NCBI GenBank assembly: GCA_022616395.1 | Contig: JAKEEV010000556.1 | Location: 1 to 12,737, forward strand | DNA from: Planctomycetia bacterium | GTDB lineage: Bacteria > Planctomycetota > Planctomycetia > Gemmatales > Gemmataceae | DNA length: 12,737 bases | Direction of reading: 5' to 3' | Part shown: positions 1-5,828 of the stretch, in pieces | Layout of the letters: every line of letters begins with the position of its first letter | How positions within the stretch are numbered: position 1 is the stretch's first letter | Notes under the pieces: model-generated | Seen by the model: the letters and a program-made list of their open reading frames with translations, nothing else | Database searches by the model: none | What the model was told of the DNA's origin: nothing | Program-made: the position numbers and the translations under genes

Positions 1-2037
1 GCCATCATCGCGGTGTTCAATGTGGAGTGTGAAGGGAAAGACCGGTCGGTTGTGATTAACGTCTCCGATACATTCGTCTCCGGGTTGCCCGATTTGCCCA
101 TTAACCGGGCCGCCGGGACGCCCGGAGCCAGCCTCGATAGCTCGCGATCTTATCTGTCCGAAGTGAAGGCATTCCCAACCAACATCGAAGTGCGCTCGCT
201 GCTCACCTTCCGAGCCGGTGGCGGATTCGGTCCTCCGGGACCGGGCGCTGGAGGTGGCGGAGGCGCGAAGAGCGTGACGGCTCTCGTTCACCACAGTCTC
301 GCCATTCTGCCGGAAACGCCGATGCAAGGCCGGCTGTTCGATCCGCGCGTCGGTTACTTCACCGAGGAATATGTAGACTACGCCCACCCCAAACAGTGGG
401 CCGTTCCGCGCCAGTTCATCACCCGCTTCCGACTGGAAAAGAAAGACCCGAAGGCCGCGGTGAGCGAAGTCGTCAAGCCGATCACGTTCTATCTGAGTAA
501 GGAGATTCCCGAAAAGTGGCGGCCGTACTTGAAGAAGGGTGTTGAAGACTGGGCTCCGGTATTCGAGAAGGCCGGGTTCAAGAACGCGATTGTGTGTAAG
601 GACGCGCCGACGCGAGCCGAAGACCCGAACTGGGATCCAGAAGACGCGCGGCACTCGGTCATTCGCTGGGTCGCGGAACCCGTGCAGAACGCGATGGGCC
701 CACACGTCCACGATCCGCGAAGCGGCGAGATCATCTCCGCGCACATCATCTTCTGGCACGACATCGTGAAGACTGCGCAAATCTGGTACTTCCTCCAGTG
801 CGGGGCGGTCGATCCGAAGGTTCGCAAGTTCCCACTACCGGACGATGTCACCGGAGCGATGATGCGCTACATTTGCGCTCACGAAGTCGGGCACACGCTT
901 GGCCTGAGGCACAACCACCGCGCAAGCACAGCGTTCTCCGTCAGCCAGCTCCGCGACCCGAAGTTCTGCGCGGAGTTCGGCAGCGTTGCTTCGATCATGT
1001 CTTACGGCCGCTGTAACTACGTGGCGCAACCCGAAGACAAGGTGAACCCCAAACACCTGCTGCCGAAGATCGGGCCATACGACAACTTCGCCATCGAGTG
1101 GGGCTACAAGCCGATCCCCACCGCGAAGACGCCCGACGAGGAACGCAAGGCGCTCGACACATGGGCCTCGAAGCAACTGGAGAACCCATTCCTGCGCTTC
1201 GGAGGCGAGGATGGACCGTCGCGTGTGGACCCCACGGTGCTCACCGAGAATATCGGCAACGATCCAATTCAGGTGACGACTTGCGGGCTGAAGAACCTCG
1301 ACCGCGTGCTCGACTTCTTGCTCGCGGCCACCACCGAGAAAGGTGAAGACTACACGCTTCTGGCGGAGGTGTACTCGGAGTTGCTCGGCCAGAGGAGCCT
1401 GTGGTTCGGGGCAGTCGCCAAACAGGTCGGCGGGGTGGTGGAATACCGCACGCTCGGCGGTCGCGGAGGAGAAGCGTTCGTTCGAGTGCCCAAGGAAAAA
1501 CAAAAGGAAGCGGTGAAGTTTTTGCTCGACAATGCCTTCACCACACCGACGAAGTTGCTCAATCCCGGTCTGGTGAACCAGTTCAAGTACACCGGCGCCT
1601 CGAGCGACATCGCCCGGCAACAGCGATTCCTGCTCAACAATCTCCTGGGTTCAAACACCCTCGGCCGACTTGCCGACGCGGAATTGCTCGACCCGGACAA
1701 GGCGTACACGGCGGTGGAACTGGTGAATGATCTCCAGAGCGGGCTGTTCTCCGAACTGAAGTCGGATGCGCCGAAGATTGATCCGCTTCGCCGGCAACTT
1801 CAGCGCGCCTACATCGACATCCTCAAGGCGGAGTTCACACCGTCCGCCGCTGGCACGCCGCCCATTAGCCTCTTTCGCACGCCGACCGAACTTCGTGCCA
1901 TCGCCCGGCAGTCGCTCGGCAAGTTGGCGGATCAACTGACCGCGGCCAAGGCGAAGGCGAAAGATCCCATCACCGTCGCCCACATCGATGACCTGCAGAG
2001 CGAGATCAAGGCGATTCTCGCAACCGACAAGAAGTGA
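1..2037 (+). CDS. Zinc-dependent metzincin metalloprotease (DUF5117/DUF4953 type), 5' end outside window
   Basis: The reading frame is open from base 1 and ends at TGA 2035-2037, so the N-terminus lies upstream of the window; GTG at 13 is only the first possible start inside it. Numbering from that codon, the zinc-binding metzincin motif HEVGHTLGLRH is at residues 290-300 and the Met-turn SIMSY has its methionine at 329. The surroundings (RLFDPRVGYFTEEY, PITFYLSKEIPEKWRPYLKKG, HIIFWHDI) match the large secreted or periplasmic DUF5117-DUF4953 proteases of planctomycetes and Bacteroidetes, which usually exceed 800 residues. The signal peptide and DUF5118 region would lie before the window. A glycine/proline-rich stretch at residues 68-85 interrupts the DUF5117 part. 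The likely role is peptide hydrolysis outside the cytoplasm; the substrate is unknown. It converges on the Hsp20 pair and shares no operon here. Confidence 0.9.
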   Translation, partial: AIIAVFNVECEGKDRSVVINVSDTFVSGLPDLPINRAAGTPGASLDSSRSYLSEVKAFPTNIEVRSLLTFRAGGGFGPPGPGAGGGGGAKSVTALVHHSLAILPETPMQGRLFDPRVGYFTEEYVDYAHPKQWAVPRQFITRFRLEKKDPKAAVSEVVKPITFYLSKEIPEKWRPYLKKGVEDWAPVFEKAGFKNAIVCKDAPTRAEDPNWDPEDARHSVIRWVAEPVQNAMGPHVHDPRSGEIISAHIIFWHDIVKTAQIWYFLQCGAVDPKVRKFPLPDDVTGAMMRYICAHEVGHTLGLRHNHRASTAFSVSQLRDPKFCAEFGSVASIMSYGRCNYVAQPEDKVNPKHLLPKIGPYDNFAIEWGYKPIPTAKTPDEERKALDTWASKQLENPFLRFGGEDGPSRVDPTVLTENIGNDPIQVTTCGLKNLDRVLDFLLAATTEKGEDYTLLAEVYSELLGQRSLWFGAVAKQVGGVVEYRTLGGRGGEAFVRVPKEKQKEAVKFLLDNAFTTPTKLLNPGLVNQFKYTGASSDIARQQRFLLNNLLGSNTLGRLADAELLDPDKAYTAVELVNDLQSGLFSELKSDAPKIDPLRRQLQRAYIDILKAEFTPSAAGTPPISLFRTPTELRAIARQSLGKLADQLTAAKAKAKDPITVAHIDDLQSEIKAILATDKK

Positions 2038-2056
2038 GACGGGATTGTGCTGATGC

Positions 2057-2134
2057 CTTTTGTAGCCGGCCTCTGTGAGGCCGGGGCGACACCAAAAGGG
2101 AAACCCCCGGCCTCACAGAGGCCGGCTACAAAAG
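2057..2134. repeat. Perfect 30-bp inverted repeat with nested palindromes
   Basis: Arms 2057-2086 and 2105-2134 are exact reverse complements separated by 18 bases. Each arm also contains its own small palindrome, CCGGCCTC-TGT-GAGGCCGG, so the element can fold as one long hairpin or as two short ones. The outer ends read CTTTTGTAG and CTACAAAAG. It lies between two convergent genes. It has no T-run on either side, so it is not a standard intrinsic terminator, although such a hairpin could still stop transcripts or protect 3' ends. It resembles the REP/MITE-like intergenic elements frequent in large planctomycete genomes. Confidence 0.85.
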
Positions 2135-2166
2135 AAAGCGAATCACGCAATTCGATACGAGTGACG

Positions 2167-2199
2167 AAAAAACACCGGCCGGGCTTTCGCCTGGCCGGT
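2167..2199 (-). terminator. Rho-independent terminator of the Hsp20 pair
   Basis: On the minus strand, downstream of the second Hsp20 stop codon, the stem ACCGGCC (2199-2193) / GGCCGGT (2180-2174) is extended by inner pairs around a GAAA loop. It is followed within two bases by six T (2172-2167). A second hairpin, GTCGACTCGC-TCC-GCGAGTCGAC at 2209-2231, lies between the stop codon and this terminator. Confidence 0.8.
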
Positions 2200-2236
2200 C
2201 TGACAGTCGTCGACTCGCTCCGCGAGTCGACTCCTC

Positions 2237-2593
2237 TTACCCTCGCACCGCGATCCGCTTCGGCTTGACCGCTTCGGTCTTCGGCAGCCGGACGGTCAGC
2301 ACACCGTCTTTGAGTTCCGCGGTGATCTTGTCCGCGGCCACCGTTTCAGCCACCGCGAACGTTCGGTGATAATCCACGGGCGACTCATCACGGCCAGCCG
2401 GTCGGCGGCCGTGAATCGTCATCTCGCCTTGCTCGAACCGAATGTCCACATCTTCCGGCTTCACGCCGGGCACATCGGCCAACACCAGAAACTCTTGCTC
2501 GGTTTCCAAAACATCAACGCGCGGGGTCACGGTCGCAGCTCGAGCTTGCGCGACAGGTGGAGCCGGCGCGGCATTAGGAACCAGTTCCGACAT
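2237..2593 (-). CDS. Small heat-shock protein, Hsp20/alpha-crystallin family (second of a tandem pair)
   Basis: The gene encodes 118 residues starting at ATG 2593-2591, with GGAGG nine bases upstream. After a short Ala/Pro-rich N-terminal arm (about residues 1-22), the alpha-crystallin domain fills the rest. It shows TPRVDVLETEQEFLVLADVPGV, the conserved AELKDGVLTVRLPK near the C-terminal beta strands, and a C-terminal I-x-V element in KRIAVRG that docks between subunits in this family. Hsp20 proteins form oligomers in the cytoplasm that hold unfolded proteins without ATP. It starts 50 bases after the first hsp20 stop codon, so both are probably co-transcribed; the terminator downstream closes the unit. 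The pair are diverged paralogs, which suggests hetero-oligomers or different clients, but this is inference. Confidence 0.93.
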   Translation of the reverse strand: MSELVPNAAPAPPVAQARAATVTPRVDVLETEQEFLVLADVPGVKPEDVDIRFEQGEMTIHGRRPAGRDESPVDYHRTFAVAETVAADKITAELKDGVLTVRLPKTEAVKPKRIAVRG

Positions 2594-2643
2594 GGGTAGA
2601 AACCTCCAGTATGTATGTTGAACTTAGACGACTTTGTTTTGGC

Positions 2644-3072
2644 TTAGACGCCCTTCACGTGAATCTTGCGCGGCTTGGCGGCCTCGTGCTTGGGGAGCGT
2701 CAGCCACAATACGCCAGTTTCGTACTTGGCCTCGACCTTGTCCGCGTCCACCAGAGAAGGCAACGCGATCACGCGCACGAACTTGCCGAATGGCCGCTCT
2801 TGCCGCAGCCAGGAAGCCCCTTCGATCTTCGGAGCCGCTCGCTCGCCCTGAACGGTCAGTTGATTACCACCGGTAACCGTGACTTCGAGCTTCGCAAGGT
2901 CGATACCGGGCAGATCCGACTCGGCATACACGTTCTGCTCATCTTCCCACACATTCAGTTCCGGTCCCGCTGTGACACCGGTCATCCGGCCCATCCAGCG
3001 GGCGAAATCATCTTGTGCCTGGTTCAACTCGTGCCACAGTGCCGACAGTGGATGGCGTCGATTCTGCGTCAT
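2644..3072 (-). CDS. Small heat-shock protein, Hsp20/alpha-crystallin family (first of a tandem pair)
   Basis: The gene encodes 142 residues from ATG 3072-3070 (MTQNRRHPLSALWHELNQ). This start is preferred because GAGGAG lies just upstream and because the open frame farther upstream runs through the promoter and has no Hsp20 similarity. A helical N-terminal arm (residues 1-35) precedes the alpha-crystallin domain, which begins at PELNVWEDEQNVYAESDLPG, carries KYETGVLWLTLPK, and ends with the I-x-V element in KIHVKGV. The length is typical for bacterial class A/B Hsp20. It is the promoter-proximal gene of a two-gene operon. A sigma-54-like promoter lies about 105 bases upstream, implying a leader of about 93 nucleotides and activator-dependent induction rather than sigma-32, CIRCE or HspR control. 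Confidence 0.94.
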   Translation of the reverse strand: MTQNRRHPLSALWHELNQAQDDFARWMGRMTGVTAGPELNVWEDEQNVYAESDLPGIDLAKLEVTVTGGNQLTVQGERAAPKIEGASWLRQERPFGKFVRVIALPSLVDADKVEAKYETGVLWLTLPKHEAAKPRKIHVKGV

Positions 3073-3175
3073 TTGAAATCTCCTCAGGATGTGTTCGTGG
3101 GCCGCGCCCAACCGCAGGGTTAGAGAGCGGCTGCCCGAAAAGGATTCACGCTTTCCTGTCGCCCGCGGAAAAAGA

Positions 3176-3192
3176 TTCAATCCGCGTGCCAA
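3176..3192 (-). promoter_or_regulatory. Sigma-54 (RpoN) -24/-12 promoter of the Hsp20 operon
   Basis: The minus strand reads TTGGCACG-CGGA-TTGAA from 3192 down to 3176. The family consensus is YTGGCACG-N4-TTGCW. All eight positions of the -24 block and the TTG of the -12 block match with exact four-base spacing; the only departure in the key bases is A for C in the -12 dinucleotide. Orientation and position fit the Hsp20 gene starting at 3072, with a predicted transcription start near 3165. A match this good in the right place is unlikely by chance in 12.7 kb. Confidence 0.65.
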
Positions 3193-3297
3193 TCGCGGCC
3201 TCACCCGGAACAGGACGTGATGAAGTGACGGAATCGCAAAGAAAAGCAAGGAGTTGCGACGACGCGAAGTGAAATGGGAGGAATAAGAAGCGGACAA

Positions 3298-3310
3298 TCT
3301 GGCTGCCAGA
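3298..3310. promoter_or_regulatory. Palindrome upstream of the Hsp20 promoter, possible activator site
   Basis: TCTGGC-T-GCCAGA is a perfect 6-bp-arm palindrome, and flanking bases extend the symmetry imperfectly to about 3293-3315. It is centred about 125 bases upstream of the -12 element, within the usual range for enhancer sites of sigma-54 activators. No activator gene lies nearby and the assignment is speculative. Confidence 0.3.
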
Positions 3311-3345
3311 GTGACAGTGCTGGTCAAAGTGGCCCGCCTTGGCAA

Positions 3346-3476
3346 GGCGGTTTTTCATAGTAGTCATCACGCTCCGCGTGATGTCGCCGCGAAGCGGTGT
3401 GATTCTTCGCATCGCAAAAAGCGCCGCTCTACGAGCGGCCATCACGCGGAGCGTGATGGCTACTATGAAAACCGCC
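3346..3476. repeat. Nested-palindrome element with 37/38-bp imperfect inverted repeats
   Basis: The left arm 3346-3383 and right arm 3440-3476 are reverse complements except for one extra T and one substitution. Each arm contains the mini-hairpin CATCACGC-nnn-GCGTGATG (3365-3383 and 3440-3458). The 56-base centre carries two more hairpins, CCGC-GAA-GCGG and GCCGCTC-TAC-GAGCGGC. The outer ends contain TTTTCATAGTAG. The plan (T-rich outer end, TAG, short GC palindrome) is the same as in the element at 2057-2134 although the sequences differ, suggesting two families of one type of dispersed element. It lies 14 bases past the stop codon of the secreted-protein gene at 3491. Confidence 0.85.
3416..3439 (-). 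terminator. Rho-independent terminator inside the repeat element
   Basis: On the minus strand the hairpin GCCGCTC-GTA-GAGCGGC (3439-3423) is followed by GC and five T (3420-3416). It stands about 50 bases past the stop codon of the secreted beta-sandwich protein and would end that transcript before the Hsp20 promoter. Confidence 0.6.
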
Positions 3477-3490
3477 TCGGCTCGCGGCAC

Positions 3491-4972
3491 CTACTCTGGC
3501 ACATCTCCCGGCGGTTTATCGGAATCTGGAAGCGTCATGGGTGGCTTTGGCGCGGGTGGACCGCCAGTTCCTCCGCGAACGCGCTGGATCGTGGCCGATG
3601 GCTTCTCCAGATCGACGATCACTTCCTGGTCCCAGATGAACTCGCCGACATTCGCGGCCTTGTCCACCGCTCGCGCGCGAATCCAGAACTTCCAGAGGTT
3701 CTCGTCCGGCACTTCCCACGAATACCGGCCAGTGTAAGTTCCGGGGTTGTTGTCCAGCCGGTACTTGATCTCGTTCCACTTCGTCGCGGACTTGTCGAGC
3801 GACCACTCCAGATTCACGGGTTGCGGCATCAGATTCGGATCGACCGCTTCCCAGTTAATCTCAACCAGTGGTCCGCGCACTCCGCCGGGTTTGACTTGCA
3901 CGCCCATTATCTTCACGCGCGGTTTGGTCGTATCCACCACGACCAGCACCATCGGCTGATCGTCCTTCTTCGGGTCATCCGACTTCTTGCCGGCCCCGCT
4001 TTCGGGAATCACATAGAAGCCGTAGATGCCTTCGCGTTCGGCCTTGTAGGGCAATGACAGCGCGGTGTCCTTGTCGCCAGCCATCAACTTGACCGGATGC
4101 CGCTTCACCAACTCCCAGTTCCCCTGCTCCTTGAGCACGAACAGGTGAGCGGCCTGAACACCAGAACGACCCATCCGCTCGACGGTGTAATCGACCTGGA
4201 AGTCGAGGGTGTTGACATAGTCGAAGCGTGGTTGAGGGAGGGAGTTTCCGCCTCCAGGCCACGCCATTCCCCCCCCGGTTTTCGGCAAGCCCACCGGCAC
4301 TCCTGCCTCAGGTGGAACGCGAACAACCGGCGAATACCCCTCGTTCCCCGCGCGATCGCGGCTCCGCACGCGCACTTCCAACACCTGACCCGGTTGCAGG
4401 AGCCAGGCGTAATTATCCGCGGGCTTGAACGTTCGGTCCTTCGGAGTGATGGTGGTCCACTGTGCGTGGTGAGGCCACTTGCACTGGAGCTTGATCTCTC
4501 GCGAATCGAGGTTGTCGTCGGTGAGCTGCCACTCGACGCCGTTGCCAATCGGAGCCAGCCTCACTCGCGGAGGGATCGTGTCGATCACAACGCGCTTTTC
4601 GGGGACGAGTTGTTCGGTCTTCGGACTGACCGAGCCATCGGAGTAAACGAACTGCACCGCGAACTCATAGTCGCCATCGCGCTGGGATTCAAAGAGAAAG
4701 CCTTTTTTCCCCTCCCCGAGATCCTGCAAACCCGACAGAGGCAGCTTCTGTCCCTTCTGGAACGGCCCACGGCTCGCGGAGTAGTAGAGCTGGAGGTGAG
4801 TCGGTTTGGTTTCCAGTTTGGTGATGTTATCGAGGATTAGAGGAAACGCGAACGTGCGATGCGGCCAGTAATGGGGAGGAAGTTCGCCGACTGCCTCCTG
4901 AGGCTTCGCGGTCGGCAGAAACGCGACAGCGGCGGCCAGACCGACGCCGAAAAGCACAAGTGAGCGTCGCAT
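3491..4972 (-). CDS. Secreted protein of unknown function with two repeated beta-sandwich-like module pairs
   Basis: The gene encodes 493 residues from ATG 4972-4970, with AGGAGG seven bases upstream. Residues 1-25 form a signal peptide (MRRS, then a hydrophobic stretch, cleavage probably near AKPQ-EAVG), so the protein is exported. No enzymatic motif is visible. The rest reads as A-B-A-B. Module A (about 38-130 and 250-347) ends in a hydrophobic strand plus VVIDT/VVVDT. Module B (about 131-220 and 348-455) starts with xPRV and contains W..TDDNL or W.AVDPNL, later VRVRSRDRAGNEG or IRARAVDKAANVG. The DxAGN-type ending is typical of Ig/FN3-like bacterial surface domains. A glycine-rich linker (230-245) joins the halves, and the C-terminal tail is proline-rich. 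Structural, adhesive or carbohydrate-related roles are possible; none can be shown. It is transcribed alone. Confidence 0.85.
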   Translation of the reverse strand: MRRSLVLFGVGLAAAVAFLPTAKPQEAVGELPPHYWPHRTFAFPLILDNITKLETKPTHLQLYYSASRGPFQKGQKLPLSGLQDLGEGKKGFLFESQRDGDYEFAVQFVYSDGSVSPKTEQLVPEKRVVIDTIPPRVRLAPIGNGVEWQLTDDNLDSREIKLQCKWPHHAQWTTITPKDRTFKPADNYAWLLQPGQVLEVRVRSRDRAGNEGYSPVVRVPPEAGVPVGLPKTGGGMAWPGGGNSLPQPRFDYVNTLDFQVDYTVERMGRSGVQAAHLFVLKEQGNWELVKRHPVKLMAGDKDTALSLPYKAEREGIYGFYVIPESGAGKKSDDPKKDDQPMVLVVVDTTKPRVKIMGVQVKPGGVRGPLVEINWEAVDPNLMPQPVNLEWSLDKSATKWNEIKYRLDNNPGTYTGRYSWEVPDENLWKFWIRARAVDKAANVGEFIWDQEVIVDLEKPSATIQRVRGGTGGPPAPKPPMTLPDSDKPPGDVPE

Positions 4973-5205
4973 GGCCGAACCTCCTGAAAACGCGATCCGT
5001 TGGGACGGAGCGCACCATTTTCAAGGAATCGACCCTGGGGAATGTGGGGCTTGAGAGAATGAGGATGGAAGGGGACAGACAGGCGAAAAGATTCTCGTTT
5101 TTCGCGGAATTTCCAGCGTTTCCGGACCACTACCGTCATTGCGATTCGGTCGCTCCGCGCGGTACAACACCCCCACGTTCACCAACTGGAAGAGGAGGGC
5201 TTTCA

Positions 5206-5406
5206 ATGCTCTGCCCACATTGCTACGGGAAGCATGTCGTCCTGATGAACGGCTCGCGGATGCCCTGCCCCGAGTGTGCCGGCGTGGGTGAATTGCACTG
5301 TTGCGATGGTTTACGAGAACAGGGCGACTGTTCGTGGAACCGAAGCGAGACACCATCCACCCTCGCGAAGGAAGACCGCACACCCCAAACTCCCTCTCCG
5401 CGCTAA
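5206..5406 (+). CDS. Cysteine-rich zinc-knuckle miniprotein of unknown function
   Basis: The gene encodes 66 residues from ATG 5206, with GAGGAG about eight bases upstream. The longer in-frame extension to 4960 has no such support. The N-terminal half holds CPHC (3-6), CPEC (21-24), then H31, C32 and C33. Two CPxC knuckles separated by 14 residues, plus GVGELHCCDG, resemble the zinc-binding repeats of the DnaJ central region and rubredoxin-like knuckles. It is a probable zinc-binding protein. The C-terminal third is Thr/Ser/Pro-rich and appears unstructured. It lies 80 bases ahead of rpmA, but rpmA has its own promoter, so co-transcription is not required. A partner or nucleic-acid role cannot be decided from the sequence. 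Confidence 0.7.
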   Translation: MLCPHCYGKHVVLMNGSRMPCPECAGVGELHCCDGLREQGDCSWNRSETPSTLAKEDRTPQTPSPR

Positions 5407-5415
5407 GCACTCGTC

Positions 5416-5443
5416 TTGCCCTCTCCCGCACTCCCACTACAAT
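5416..5443 (+). promoter_or_regulatory. Sigma-70-type promoter of rpmA
   Basis: TTGCCC (5416-5421) and TACAAT (5438-5443) are separated by 16 bases and lie 43 bases ahead of the rpmA ATG. The -10 box matches the consensus in five of six positions. The predicted start is near 5450. Confidence 0.55.
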
Positions 5444-5486
5444 GCTCTATCCTTTGCAAATCGCGTAGTTACGGGAGTGGGGTGTC

Positions 5487-5756
5487 ATGGCACACAAGAA
5501 AGGCCAAGGCTCGGTCAAGAACGGTCGAGATTCGCAGCCGAAGCGGCGAGGACTCAAAGCCTACGGCGGGCAGTCCGTGACCACCGGAAGCATCATCGTG
5601 ACCCAGTGCGGGACGAAGTTCTCACCCGGTCGGTTCGTGCGCCTGGCGAAGAATTGCAGTATCTTCGCGCTCGTCGATGGCACGGTGTACTTCGATCAGG
5701 GCGGCAAGCGCATCAACGTGAAGCCCTTCGACGCCACCGCAACCGCGGTTGGTTGA
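5487..5756 (+). CDS. rpmA: 50S ribosomal protein bL27
   Basis: The gene encodes 89 residues starting MAHKKGQGSVKNGRDSQPKR, the well-known bL27 N-terminus. It is followed by RRGLKAYGGQSVTTGSIIVTQ, GTKFSPG and FALVDGTVYF, also diagnostic. bL27 binds 23S rRNA, and its N-terminal tail reaches the peptidyl-transferase centre, where it helps position the tRNA. The tail starts directly at MAHKKG, without the cleaved extension seen in Firmicutes. GGGAGTGGGG upstream serves as ribosome binding site. In most bacteria rpmA follows rplU (bL21) and often precedes obg; here neither is adjacent, and the gene stands alone between its own promoter and terminator. Confidence 0.97.
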   Translation: MAHKKGQGSVKNGRDSQPKRRGLKAYGGQSVTTGSIIVTQCGTKFSPGRFVRLAKNCSIFALVDGTVYFDQGGKRINVKPFDATATAVG

Positions 5757-5773
5757 AGGTGATCGCAAACTCA

Positions 5774-5813
5774 CCGTGTCCGCGCGAATCGATTCGCGCG
5801 GACACGGTTTTTT
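5774..5813 (+). terminator. Strong rho-independent terminator of rpmA
   Basis: Bases 5774-5807 form a perfect 34-base palindrome (17-base half-sites, with the centre forming the loop), followed directly by six T (5808-5813). It begins 17 bases past the rpmA stop codon. The hairpin could also hinder transcripts arriving from the opposite gene that ends at 5829, but there is no T-run on that side. Confidence 0.9.
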
Positions 5814-5828
5814 CGTCTTTCCCCGCGC

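Noticed and set aside
835..1620. 261-codon open frame on the minus strand inside the metalloprotease gene
   Set aside because: It is antisense to a gene with clear motifs, is low-complexity Arg/Ala/Val-rich as expected of a GC-rich shadow frame, and has no family signature.
3073..3300. CIRCE, HAIR, sigma-32 or RNA-thermometer control of the Hsp20 genes
   Set aside because: No TTAGCACTC-N9-GAGTGCTAA, no CTTGAGT-type repeat, no matching sigma-32 box, and no convincing fourU or ROSE-like pairing with the ribosome-binding site.
3073..3345. N-terminal extension of the first Hsp20 frame up to 3345
   Set aside because: It crosses the sigma-54-like promoter and lacks Hsp20 features; ATG 3072 has a good ribosome-binding site.
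2057..3476. CRISPR array from repeated hairpins
   Set aside because: The repeats are inverted nested palindromes with different sequences, not regularly spaced direct repeats, and no cas gene is present.
3146..3737. Open frames on both strands through the element at 3346-3476
   Set aside because: They are products of the palindromic repeat read as protein and have no start signals or recognisable similarity.
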